A model generated the notes under the pieces. That model saw only the letters and a program-made list of their open reading frames with translations, had not been told where the DNA came from and searched no databases. A DNA stretch of 64,000 nt from Mallotus nudiflorus. Taxonomy: Eukaryota; Streptophyta; Magnoliopsida; Malpighiales; Euphorbiaceae. The stretch covers positions 1,736,001 to 1,800,000 of the forward strand of contig CANTUR010000038.1 of assembly GCA_947683625.1 (NCBI GenBank), given 5' to 3'. The stretch's first letter is position 1, and each line of letters begins with the position of its first letter. The position numbers were made by a program, and so were the translations under genes. Below are positions 22,437 through 33,640 of the stretch, piece by piece.

Positions 22437-22795
22437 ATGATAAACTACTAACTCTCAAAGGTAAAGTTTGAAGCCAAGATCGTATTATAAATAACATAAT
22501 AAACTTCTGAGGAATGTGCATTGTAAGAATGGATCAATCTCCCGTGCAAAAAAGATAAGAAAGTATTGCCCTGACTATCTTTGCACTATTTCAATTTGAA
22601 TTGCTCAAACCTCTTAGGAATATGATTCCTTAGCCTTGTAGGACTACCTTGTTTAGGAGAGGAATAAACTTCCTTTGTAGAGAAATTTTCCTAATTGAAA
22701 TAGACTTTTTTATTAAGTTTTTTTCTTATTCAAGTAATCTTCCTCTTTAAGGGAATATAACTCTTATTAGAATAAGATAATAATATGGGATATCA
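22437..22795 (-). repeat. 5' LTR of the gypsy derivative (start approximate)
   Basis: The part from about 22600 clearly matches the left LTR and ends GATATCA. The inner start is placed at TGATAAAC (22437) by its TGATAA beginning and because gcctcctt just before it resembles the primer site of the related element. The inner half has diverged strongly. Confidence 0.5.
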
Positions 22796-22800
22796 CTTTC

Positions 22801-23300
22801 AAAACTAATTTTTCTAATTTTTTTCTTTTTTTTTCTTGCCACCTTTATTTTTAAAGATATTTTTTTAACATTTTTTTATTTGTTCTTTTTTTTTTCAACA
22901 TTTTGTTTACTTTACATTGTTTTTATCTATTTTTTCTCAATGTTTTTTTACTCAAAAATTTTTCTAAATTTTTTTTCTGTCTTTTTTTTTCTCATTTTTT
23001 TTGCTAAAGATTTTTTAATTTTTATAATATTATCTTTATCTTTTTTTTATTTAACATTTTTTCTATTGTTTTCATCTTTTTTTTTCTGAACTAAATTTTT
23101 TTCTATTGTCTTTCTTTTTTTTTTCTCAATTTTTTTGCTAATATTTTTTCAATTTTTATGATACTATCTTTATCTTTTTTTTTCTCAACATTTTTTCTAC
23201 TATTTTCATTTTTTTTCTCAACTTTTTTTGCTGAGCATTTTTTTTTTAATTTTTAATGTAATGTCTTTATTTTATTATCAATGTTTTCTTTATTTTTTTA
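22801..23300. repeat. T-rich low-complexity DNA
   Basis: Nearly pure T with scattered short words such as tcttttttt and aacattttt. Small open frames here are compositional. Confidence 0.8.
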
Positions 23301-23567
23301 CTCAATATTTTTTTATTTTAAGACTTTTTTCTTTTCAAATGAATAATTATGAACTAAACATTTTTCAATTGTTATTAAATCAAGTAATAAATAATTTCAA
23401 ATATTTTAACAACAATAAATAAACAAAATTTTCTTATTTTATATTCTTAAAAAATAAGGATTTTATTTTCTTACTTTAATTTTTTTATTAAAATGTCTAA
23501 TGATTTTTTAAATAAAAAATTATTTAATATTTATTAATCATCAATACGTAATCAATAAAATTTTATA

Positions 23568-23960
23568 GTTGTTGATTGTTGTTATTTTTGTTGATTTTTA
23601 TTGTTTTTCAATTATTTTTTTATTATTAATAATAAAATTAAGACTATAAATAAAATTTTACTTTTTATTAGTATTAATGATAAAAAAATAATAAATTTTT
23701 TATATATATATCATAATTTTTTATTATTTTTTTGTTATTTTTTGATATTTTTAACAAAAATCAATAAACATCGACAAAAATCAACAAAAATTGCAGTTGT
23801 TGATATTTGTTGTTTTTTTAGTTCTTTTCATTATTAACAATAAAATTAAGGTTATAAATAGAATTTTTATTTTTATTGGTATCAATAATAAAAATAATTA
23901 TTTAATCGATATATTTCATAATTTTTTTATTGTTTTTATTGAAAAAATAAGTATTAAATA
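23568..23960. repeat. Two diverged copies of a roughly 220-bp AT-rich unit
   Basis: Both copies begin with a ttgttgatt.ttgtt word, then carry ttattattaataataaaattaag or a close variant, ataaata.aatttt, and a cataat tract (23568-23790 and 23793-23960). They form an imperfect tandem duplication of unknown origin. Confidence 0.5.
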
Positions 23961-25730
23961 CTATGGGTATTTTTACTTTAATTAATTAATTTCTAAATTT
24001 TAAATAATTATGAAAAAAATAATTATTGAACACTATGGATAATTTTTTATTTAATTAGCTTAATTTTTATATTTAAAAAAAAAAGTAATTTTTAAAATTA
24101 AAAAAATTATTATTTAAAATATAAAATTAAATTATTTAAAATATACAAATTAAATAAATATATACAATCAACTTAAATTAAAAATATTTTCAAAAATAAT
24201 AAATAGATAAAAATTATAAAAAAAGAAAAAAAGAAAATAAAAAAGATGGAAAACGTCAATTTGACACACTAACAACATGAAGCAAATGTTTGCCAAAAGC
24301 GAAAAACAAAAACAAAAGTGAAGAAAAAAAAAAAGAGCTCTAGCCACGAAAGAAAGACAGTCGAACAGGATATGTGGTGATATTTCTTCGAAAATAATTG
24401 GTTTGACCAGGGCCCAATAACCTCGCCAAGGAATTCAGAAAAATGGCATTCTCCTCTGTTGTCACAGGCTCTCTACTTCCTAAAAAAAATTTTTGTCGAG
24501 CAACTTGTCGAAATACAAAATTCTATTAAAATCAACATTTGCTTTTCCAACAAAAAGTGTAAAAGAGAAATTAATTTAGCAAAATTTCGTCTTGTCGTCA
24601 AGAAATCTGTCGCTAATCACTAGTCTTTTTGTCAAGAATGTGTTATTTTGGCATAAATTGTACTTCATTAGCCAAATTGTTAAAAAGCGCTGACATCTTA
24701 GGAGGCAAATCACTACAATTAAAACCTTGAAATTATTAATTAACCATGACTCCACAGGCTTAGAAATTTTATTATGAAAGAAAGCAACTCTTTTATGATT
24801 TGATCTTGGATGTTAGCTACTTTTTTACCCGCTATTATGACTAATTTTTATTTTTTTATAAAAATGTTTATGCATTCTGAATATATTACATTCATATGTA
24901 ATAAGTATAATATAAAAAATATAAAATGTGCTATAAATTTAATTATAATATTCTAAATATAGGTAAAAAATTTTAAAAAATTTTTTATTATAACTTTTTG
25001 AATAAAAATAATCTATGTCACTTGTCTTTATAAAAAAGTGCAAGACATGTTAAATGATCCATTCCCTTTCCTTTTCGTGATCTTAAAAAAAAAATTTATT
25101 TTATTTTCCTATACAATATTTATACTTATATTTATATATATATATATATATATTTTCAACTGTTGGGGTAATATCAAGGACGATGACATATGACTAATTA
25201 TGCAAGCAAGAATCATGAAATTTCATTGACTCTGATGTTAAAGTCGCAAATATAGAAAATTATTGATAGTTGATATGATAGCGAGAGAAAGTCTCTCTAT
25301 GCTGTAACTCCTACTGCTTATTAACACTGAGAAAAAAAGATTCTTCATCTAACCTACATCGGTCTAATAACAACTATCAGTTTCATCACTTCCTCATTCT
25401 AGTAATAACTCCTGATCCCAAATTCAAACATCGCAACTACCTCTCATATGCTTATGGAATTCCTTTCAGCCAAGGCTCTAATGTAAATGGACAAATAGTC
25501 ATCCAAACCCTTTAATTTATCTACTCAAATCACATAGGTTAATTTTGAACTTTTTCAATAAATAAGGTCAAAATTTCTATTTTCAGGATCAAATAAACCT
25601 AAATTTTGATTATATTGGTATGTGTAATTCAAACTCTATTTTTAAAATTTATACTTAATATTTTATTAATATTTTAAAACTAAATTAAATTTAAAATATT
25701 CAAAAAAATCTATAACTCTTTGGTTTCTAC
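23961..25730. other. AT-rich intergenic DNA
   Basis: No coding signal. It has a TA tract near 25134-25153 and a stretch at 24480-24660 with recurring ttgtcg words. Nothing else is recognised. Confidence 0.5.
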
Positions 25731-26186
25731 TCTCTCTCCACTCCCTCTTCCCTTACTCCTCAAAACCCACACCTCCATCGACATCACAGCTGCCACATCT
25801 GGTGGTGCGTTTCTTCATTGATTTTCTCTCTCGCCGCTTCCTCTTCCCTTCGTCCTCAGACCAAAACCCCTCAAAACCCTCACCGCCACCGCCATCAATG
25901 CAAGAGCACTGCTAGGAAAGAAAATTGCGAGGAACAAAATCAAGAAAAAGGAAGATGGAAAGGCATTGAAAAATCAAAATCAAAGGCGAAGTAGGCCAGA
26001 CGCACAGGCCATTTCTCTCCCTCTCTCTGCATTCGATCCAAAAATCTCTTCGCATTCAATTTCACTGGTTTTTTTTAATTGCTTTCTCTTTCCGTCTTTT
26101 ATCTCGATTTTTGTTTGGTTATACACATTTCTTCTTCTTCATCTTCTTGTACATCACTAAGAATTCTATTTCGATTCCCCTCGAAA
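25731..26186 (+). other. 5' flank of the SMP-type pseudogene
   Basis: CT-rich sequence (ctctctcc, caccgccaccgcc words) resembling a plant 5' untranslated region. It has no start codon in frame with the relic that is not interrupted. Confidence 0.35.
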
Positions 26187-26690
26187 ATGGTTTTGATTTT
26201 TGGGATCTTATGGGTATTATTTTCAGGATCACAGTTATGGCAGGATGGCAGCATGTTATGAGGTACCGAAGTACCAAGCGAATTGCCAAGGCAGTTGATA
26301 TAAAACTTTCTGGGTCTCTTAATAAAGATGATTTGAAGAAAATATACGGCGATAATTTTCCTGAATGGATATCTTTTCTTGTTTTTAAGCAGGTGAAATG
26401 GATGAACAAGCTATTAAGCAAGTTATGGCCATTTGTGGCAGAGGTAGCTACAATGGTTTAAAGAATCTGTTGAACCTCTATTGGAAGACTATCGGCCTCT
26501 AGGGATTACTTCACTAAAGTTTAACAAAATTTCTCTTGGAACTGTGTCACCCAAGATTGAAGGTATTTGTGTTCAGAGTCTCAAGAAAGATCAGCTCATT
26601 ATGGATGTTGGATTTTCATGGGGTGCTGATCCAAGTATCATTTTAGGTGTTGAACCTGCAATGTTTGCTATTTTTACATTCTAGAATTGA
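26187..26690 (+). pseudogene. SMP-domain synaptotagmin-like (NTMC2/SYT type) pseudogene
   Basis: Translation in two frames gives the N-terminal part of plant membrane-contact-site proteins of the NTMC2/synaptotagmin group. A relic of the N-terminal hydrophobic anchor comes first, then AGWQHVMRYRSTKRIAKAVD, then WISFLVFKQVKWMNKLLSKLWPF. After a frame slip near 26457 come ESVEPLLEDYRPLGITSLKF and KIEGICVQSLKKDQLIMDVG. Functional proteins have an anchor, an SMP lipid-transfer domain and two C2 domains at ER-plasma membrane contacts. Here only the anchor and the start of the SMP domain remain, with two frameshifts (near the start and at 26457) and an end at 26684. No intron interrupts the homology, so it may be a 5'-biased retrocopy; that is an inference. 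Confidence 0.8.
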
Positions 26691-27339
26691 AATCTACCAA
26701 TTTGATATTTTTTGGAAATACAAGGAAATGGAAATGAGGAAACGTCAAAATAGATAAGGAAAAATTCTATTTTTCAATGCGTAAATATTTTAAGTATACG
26801 AGTATATAAATAATTATTAAAAATATACATACATACATAAATATAAATTTTATATATAAATTTTAAAAAATTTTATCTATTTTATAAAATAATAGTATAA
26901 TTTTAGGAATTATTTTATTTAGTTAAAGAAATATAAAATTATGTTTTAATTTGTGTCATTTTTTATTTTAAAAAATGCTAAAATGCTATAAGAATAAATT
27001 TTTTAAGTTGGAAATATATTTTTTAATTTTTTATATTTATAAAAATAGCTTAAAAACATTTTTAAGAAATTTCTTCAAATTTTCGATATTCTAAAACGTG
27101 AAAACATCTATTTGAAGAAGTTTTTGTGCATTTTAAAAGGTAGTTTTCTTTTGGTGTTTTTGATAGAGTTGGTCTTGTAACAATTGCACAGAATACTGAA
27201 GCCAGCAACATAAAGAAGCAACAAATAAAATTCATTGTTGCTGGTGTCCTTGCTCATGATTGCACAAGTACAGTTATTTTCTCTGCTGGCTGTCTTCTTA
27301 ACGGATATACGGATGTTGCGGTTATAGAAACATCCGACA

Positions 27340-27500
27340 TTGGGCTCTTCTTTGCATGATCTTATATGTGACGATGTTCGGGAATTGGCTAAACGTTTTC
27401 ACTCTGTGCAATTTTCTTATATTTCTCATCAAGGCAATAATGCTGCTTATTCCATTGCTTAGTGGGTTAAAAGCACTTGTGGGGAGTTTTCATTACATAA
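27340..27500 (+). pseudogene. RNase H-like (RVT_3) remnant of a LINE-type element
   Basis: A short stretch translates to ELAKRFHSVQFSYISHQGN followed by NAAYSIA and a stop in place of a residue before W. This is the C-terminal pattern of the plant RNase H-like domain found at the end of LINE-type polyproteins. It is too short to be more than a fragment. Confidence 0.5.
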
Positions 27501-27958
27501 CCCCCGCTGTAATGATTGATTTTATTCATTAATGACAAGCTTTTATCTTTAAAAAAAAAAGCTACACTTTCTTTCCTTAGAATTTGCAATACACGTGCCT
27601 GATTTGGTTAAATTTTGGGTTGATTTAACTGTTAAATAGAAGTTTTGGATTTATTTACTGAAAAAGTTCAAAATCAACCTATGTGGCTCGAGTATTACAA
27701 GTTGAAGGATCGGATGACCATTTATCCATAGTGTTAACCCTATAGCATTCAGCATAGCTTCAATCAACAAAGATCTTAAAAATGGAGCATGTTCTGAAAT
27801 TAAAGGTGCAAAATCTAAAGAGGAAATTGCTCATAGGGTCAGTTCCACCCAAGCTATTGGTCCATGGATCCCTGTATGGCCAGTAGAAAAGGTAAGGGAT
27901 AGGTTTCCAATAAACCATATTAACCTTCCCAATCCATAAGCTACAGGTTTCCAATTTT

Positions 27959-28249
27959 TGTTGGAAGCGGATGGGCACCCATAATATTTGCACATTCAAA
28001 AAAAAGAAGAGATAGATTTTATATATATATATATATATATTTTTTTTTTCAGAAAAATTCTTGAATACAATTTAACATTCATGGGGTATTTATTCTATAA
28101 TTATATGCTAAAAATATACGTAGCTTAACATAGTTAAACAAATTTCTTCCATAAATTTTAAATAATATTAGTTATAAATAATAACAATTATTTTAAACTT
28201 GACATATACTAAATATAGATATATTAATTTCAAGTTTAATAACTAACAC
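27959..28249 (-). repeat. 3' LTR of the nested copia element
   Basis: Plus-strand TGTTGGAAGCGG to AATAACTAACA (291 bp). It matches 47227-47482 and, across the gypsy insertion, 56208-56230. The polypurine tract AGGGGAG lies next to it at 28250-28256 on the minus strand. Confidence 0.85.
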
Positions 28250-28256
28250 TCCCCTA

Positions 28257-28769
28257 TAAACTTGAACTCTTTACAACTCCGAGTTTTAGTCTCAACTGCT
28301 GAAAATTATCATACTTTAGTGGCTTTGTAAAAATATCAGCAATTTGATCATTCATCCTTATATACTCTAATTCAATTTCCTTTTTAGTGATGCACTCTCG
28401 GATGAAACGATGCTTAGTATCAATGTGTTTACTTCAATAATGAAATACCGATTTTTTTGTTAAAGTCTGAGTAGACTTATTATCAATCATGACTGTGGTA
28501 GTTTCTTTTTGCTCTATGTAGTTCTTTCAGTAGTTTGGGTAACCAAATAGCATGATATGTATAAGATGTAGCCGCAACATATTATGATTCACAAGAAAAA
28601 ACTGTGAAAATTGGCTGCTTCTTTGAACATCAGAAAATTGCATTATTTTCCATTAAGAACACAAAACTAGTGGTACTTTTTCTATCATTAATATCTCCAA
28701 AAAAATTACTATCACAATAACCCACTAACTTCAAATCTTGAGAGGATGAATAAAAAATTCCATAATCAA
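28257..28769 (-). pseudogene. copia RNase H region, 3' part
   Basis: The minus strand encodes broken copia RNase H sequence (GYCDSN near 28720, RKSTTSFVF near 28690, later KHIDTKHRFI-type words near 28410) with several stops. It is separated from RT by LTR copy A. Confidence 0.7.
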
Positions 28770-31700
28770 TGTAATATCCCGAATTTTTAAATATTTTTAT
28801 ACTGCATCGGGATATGCAGTGTTAATAATTTTTGTAAATATATTTATGATATTTTATGAGTTTGTTGTTTGTTTAAAGCTAATTTTAATTATTTTAAGTA
28901 CTTTACGTAAAATTTTTCGAAAATTGTATTTTCGAAAAAATTGACACGTAAATAATTTAATACTATTTATTTTGACTAATTTTATGAATTTGCATGAACT
29001 CATATATAATTTTAAAGTGCTAAAATAAAATGTATATATGTGTATTTATTTAAAGTAATTAGAGCTTAATTAATTTCCTTAATTTTATTATTTAATTTTT
29101 GTATTAATTAATTTTAAGTGTATAAATTATTAAACATATTAAAATATGTGTGTGGTGTATATTTAATGTGTGTGAAATTTTATATTATTATAATATATAG
29201 TGTGAATATATATATATATACATATATACATAATTTTTTTTAATGAAAAACCAAAACTTCCCTTTATTTACAGAATTGCCACTCTTCTTCTCCAAATGCC
29301 CATCACCATATTTCTTCCATTTCCAGCCACTTTCAAGCTGGTTTTCTTGCTATTACTATGCCCCTAAGCCTTCCTCCTCCACCTCCAGCCATTTCCACCA
29401 CCTGAAACACTCTTTTCGGGCGAGTTTTGGCCAGATTTTCATCAAGAAGCCAAAAACCGACTTAGCTCCGATCAAGCCACCAAATTTGATGCTGTCGGTC
29501 TCTATCTTCTCCTTGACCTCTGGTGAGTGTGATTCCAAGCTTTGTTTCACTTTATTTGGTCTAGAATTGCTTAGGTTTCAATTTCTTCAAATCAGCCATT
29601 TTGGGTTTCGAATTTTTTTTAGCTTCAATTTGATTGATTCATGAAAACTTCCTTCACAAACTTTGTTCCTGGAAGCTTAATATACGTTTTTTAATTTTTT
29701 TAGAATTTTTGGAATTTATTTTAATTTTTGTGAATTTTTTATTATTTTATTATTATTTTCTAATTTTCGAAAATTAATTAATTAAATTATGAAATTGTGT
29801 TTTATGGTGATAATAGGAGTTGAAATGAATTATAGAAATTTATTTGTAATTTTTGTGAATTTTTATGTATTTATTTGGAATTTATTAAGTTTATGTAATT
29901 TTGAAAAATAGGGTTAATTATGTGTTTAATTGAAATAAATTGTTAAATTGAGTATATTTATTGATATTATTGAATTATATGTTGAGAAATTAATTTTTGA
30001 GTAATTATATAAGTTTTGGTGAATTTTTGAAAATTTATAGTGAATATATATATAGGGGTATTTTGGTAATTTTACACTAAATTGGTTAAAAATGTAATTA
30101 AATTGGTTTTAATAGTTATTTAGGGTATAAAAATGATTTCTGAAAATTTTTAGTATTTTTAACTAATTAAAACTATTTTTCGTAAATTATTTTCAAATTA
30201 TATATAATATACTATTTTTCTAAATAAATAGGTTTTTATTGATTTTTAGTATGTTTTAGGGTTAATTATGTAATGTGAATTTATAAAATGTATTTTTATT
30301 ATATAAGGGCATTTTCGGTATTTGATAAATATTTTGTGAATTGTGAACCTCGGTCGGTGAATTGTAGTTTGGAGTCTGACCGAGGGATTTTGGTTGTAAT
30401 CCTGTGTTTATTCCGAAGTGTATTTCCTTGCAGGACCGGCTCTACTCTTTGAGTAGAGAGATGTCCATTTTACAGGGGAGGTTCTGTTGGATTTTCGGTA
30501 GAATTCTCGTAAAACATGATGTCCGGTCAAATTTCTATTCTAATTCTGTGTCTAAAATTCTAGATTAAGTCTTTAGAATTCCGTTAAATTTATTCTGATT
30601 CATGTTGTCATTTGTTTGTCTAGCTGCGCCGAGACCGAGGCCTAACGGATCAGACCCGCCGAGTTTGTCTCGTGGAGCGCTAACATGTGAGTTATTATAT
30701 TGTATATATATGCACTGCATATAGGGTGCATTATTTAGACTTTTTCATTTTCATTGTATGTTTTAAAAATGATTTAAATTATAATATTTTTGATATATCT
30801 AGGGTTGCATTTTTATATATATGCATATTAAATAATTATGCATGTTAGTTTGATATATGCACATTAAATAATTAGGTTTAGGTTTAATACATTTGAGTAA
30901 TATACATATGTTTTAAAATGTACACTTAGACATAATTATTTTATTAAATGATTAGTATACCTTAGGTATAGTTTTAGTAGATTTTAGGTTTATTCTTAAA
31001 TAATTGCATGTTAAATTATAAACCTACACTTAAATTATTTTTAAGTTTATTTTTGGTATATTTTTTATTTATTTCCGAATAAATAAATGTTTTATTATTA
31101 AATTAAACCTAGCACATTAGTGGTATATTTAGGGTTTATTTTTGATATATGCATGCTAGATAATTGGGTTTATTTTTAGTATATTTGTGAATATATGTTA
31201 AACACAAACACGTATTTAAATGAATATTTATACATAAATGTTTTATTAAATGATTTATGTACTTAGGGTATATCTTGTGCATATTTAAGTATATTTTTAA
31301 GATAATGCATGTTATATTATTGTTACTCATTTAAATTGTTTTTAACTATATTAATGATTTATCTTTAGTTTATTTCGTATTTTATTTGACATATATATAT
31401 ATATATATATATATATACCTGAAATATATAGGGTATATTTTAGGTATATTTTTGGTATATATATATATATATATGGTTGGTTTTACTATTATGAATATTG
31501 TTCTACATTAATTATTTTCCGAATGAATGATTTATTCTAAGTGAAGGATATCAATAGAACGTGCTACCTAGTGGGCAGCACTAGGACCGTGTATGTACCG
31601 GTACGATAGATAAGGATTGAGTGAGAGTTAAAATTGGGTGATTATAATTGATTTAATTGATTTGACTAAGATTAATGGTATGTTAGATAGTGTGATTGCG

Positions 31701-32602
31701 GGGCCAAACACACTGACAGTCAGATTGTTGGAGCTCGGTTGACTTAGTGTCTTGGGGCCAGTCTACTGTCCATAAGTGAATTGAATGATCTATTGGGTCG
31801 ATTGAGATGTGAGGTGATAGATAGTGTGATTGCTGGAGCTCGGTTGACCAAGTGTCTCGGGGCCAATCACACTGACAGCCAGACTGCTGGAGCTCGGTCA
31901 ACTTAGTGTCTCGGGGCCAGTCTGCTGTCCAGATTGGAATAAGTGTTCTATTTGGAATCAAGTGAGTCTGCATGGCTAGAGTGATGATGGGGTTGTTAAG
32001 GTTGTTATTATTAGGGTTCTATGGATCCTTCATGAAGTTAATTAAACGTTTTCCTACATTCTGTATATTTATAAAAGTAAAGTTTGGCATTCTTGTGAAA
32101 TGTGTGTATATACATATATATATATAAGAATGTCTGATTGTTATGGTTTAGTTTGCATGTATATATGGTATAATAATTCACTCAGTGAGGTCTGACCCCC
32201 CTCAATTATTTTTTTTCAGGAGATTCCATATCGTCAGACCTTAGTTGTAGAGTTCCTCACCGATGTTCTTCAGTCCCGGTTATTTTATGCAAATGTATAT
32301 TCTGAACTTTGAATTGTATTCTAGAAACTGCAGTAGTAGTGTTAATATTTTTGGAAGTGTATTATTTTGTTTGGATATTAAATACTTTGAGAATTTGTAT
32401 TTGAACATTGTACGAATATGTATTCATTTATAAAAGAATTTGGAGTATTTATTTTATATATTGATTCAGAAAAATTTTAATTCGATCGTACTTTTATTTA
32501 TTTATTATATGATTTTATTTTCTTAGGCTTGCTACGGGTTCCAGATTCGAAAGAATTCTCGTTCCCTAGCGCCGGTCATAACTCCTAGTTTGGGTCGTGA
32601 CA
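28770..32602 (+). mobile_element. Solo LTR-like element, copy A (3833 bp)
   Basis: Starts TGTAATATCCCGAA and ends GGGTCGTGACA, flanked by perfect ATCAA duplications (28765-28769 and 32603-32607). It carries no gag or pol. TG/CA ends, 5-bp duplications and large size suggest a solo LTR of a large-LTR Ty3/gypsy element (Tekay/Del type is a guess). It contains two GC-richer conserved islands (about 30345-30560 and 30625-30700) and the stem-loop array 31683-31935. A 133-codon frame at 29243-29644 lies in a segment frameshifted in copy D and is not treated as a gene. Confidence 0.85.
31683..31935 (+). repeat. 54-bp stem-loop array, copy A
   Basis: Hairpin 31823-31873: 10-bp stem AGTGTGATTG/CAATCACACT, loop 31 nt. 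Hairpin 31874-31929: stem GACAGCCAGACTG/CAGTCTGCTGTC with one bulged C, loop 31 nt. Both loops begin CTGGAGCTCGGT and end GTGTCTCGGGGC. Upstream units at 31690-31790 are partly deleted. Confidence 0.85.
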
Positions 32603-33640
32603 ATCAAGTGTACCTCTAAGGTAACACAAAATCCTCTTGGTTGCTTTCATATGAGACATTGTTAGTTCCTCCATGAAATGACTCATAAGTCTGACTGCAA
32701 ATAGGATGTCTGGTCCCGTACATGTCAAGTACCTTGGACTTCCCACAAGACTTTTGAACAAAGTGGGATTCACATTCTCTAGATCTTCTTCCATTTTAGA
32801 AAGCCTTGTTCCGACTTCTATAGGGGTGCTGACAGGCTTGCAAATTGACATGTTGAATTTCTTCAGTATTGTTTTTACATAGCCTTTTTGTAAGATAAAT
32901 ATTTCATCTTTCATTTGTTTGGCTTCCATTCCCAGATAATAGGACATAAGCCCCATATCACTCATCTCAAATTCTTATTCCATCACCTTCTTAAAATCAT
33001 TAAACATTCACAGGCTAGTACCTGTGAAAATAAGATCATCTACATAGATACAAAAAAATAATAAATCTATGTCTTGCTCTTTCACATAAAGAGCATACTT
33101 ATATGTGCATATGCAGAAGCCATTAACCTATAAGTATTTTTTGAGTCTAATATTCCAAGCTCTGGGTGCTTGTTTGAGCCCATACAGTGCCTTGTTGAGC
33201 TTTAGCACTTTATCTTCTTGACCTTGAGTGACATACCCCTCGGGTTGTTCGATATATTCCTCCTCCTCAAAGTAACCATTTAGAAATGCTGATTTGACAT
33301 TTAACTGACAAATCTACCAATAATTATGAGCAACAAGTGAAATCAGTAGTCTAATGGTCTCCATTCGTGCAATAGGAGCAAAAACCTCTTCATAGTCGAT
33401 GCATTGTCTCTGTTTGTACCCTTTCGCTACAAGTCTGGCCTTATATCTCTCCACCTCACCTTTGGCATTCTTCTTGATTTTGTACACCCATTTGACTCCA
33501 ATAGGCTGATGACCACTTGGAAGAGTAACAAGATTCCAAGTATCATTCTTTTGGATTGATCGGATCTCCTCATTCAAGGCCTGAATCCACTTCTCATCTT
33601 TGTTAGCTTCTTCAAAACTCAAAGGCTCAATGTCAGCAAG
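32603..33640 (-). pseudogene. copia reverse transcriptase, nested element
   Basis: Open segments at 33622-33314 (DTWNLVTLPSGHQPIGVKWV, GYKQRQCIDYEEVFAPIARM) and 32965-32585 (MSYYLGMEAKQ, TPIEVGTRL, VGSPRYLTCTGPDILFAV) flank a middle part with the catalytic YVDD-type region near 33050. Stops between them and the LTR A insertion at 32602 show decay. Confidence 0.85.

Larger units (their letters stand above)
18325..22795 (-). mobile_element. Non-autonomous Tat-type Ty3/gypsy derivative
   Basis: A 4471-bp unit with perfect 5-bp target duplications CTTTC at 18320-18324 and 22796-22800, starting TGATAACT and ending GGGATATCA. The left LTR is 18325-18820, followed by agagtccagcctgaaag in the place of a polypurine tract. 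The first part and the following tattcggatatttatgtc match the LTR and border of the gypsy element at 47483. The inside lacks gag, protease, RT and integrase, and has 91-bp-spaced repeat units and many GATGCTCGG-like motifs. Orientation follows the related full element. It probably depended on enzymes of a complete relative. Confidence 0.75.

Noticed and set aside
22880..23985. Several short Phe/Ile/Leu-rich plus-strand frames that look like membrane peptides
   Set aside because: They are products of T-rich and AT-rich composition.
24480..24660. Cluster of ttgtcg words suggesting another CACTA subterminal region
   Set aside because: No CACTA terminus nearby and the words are irregular; too weak to call.
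29243..29644. 133-codon frame in LTR-like copy A
   Set aside because: The equivalent segment of copy D is frameshifted and copy C differs, so no conserved protein is supported.
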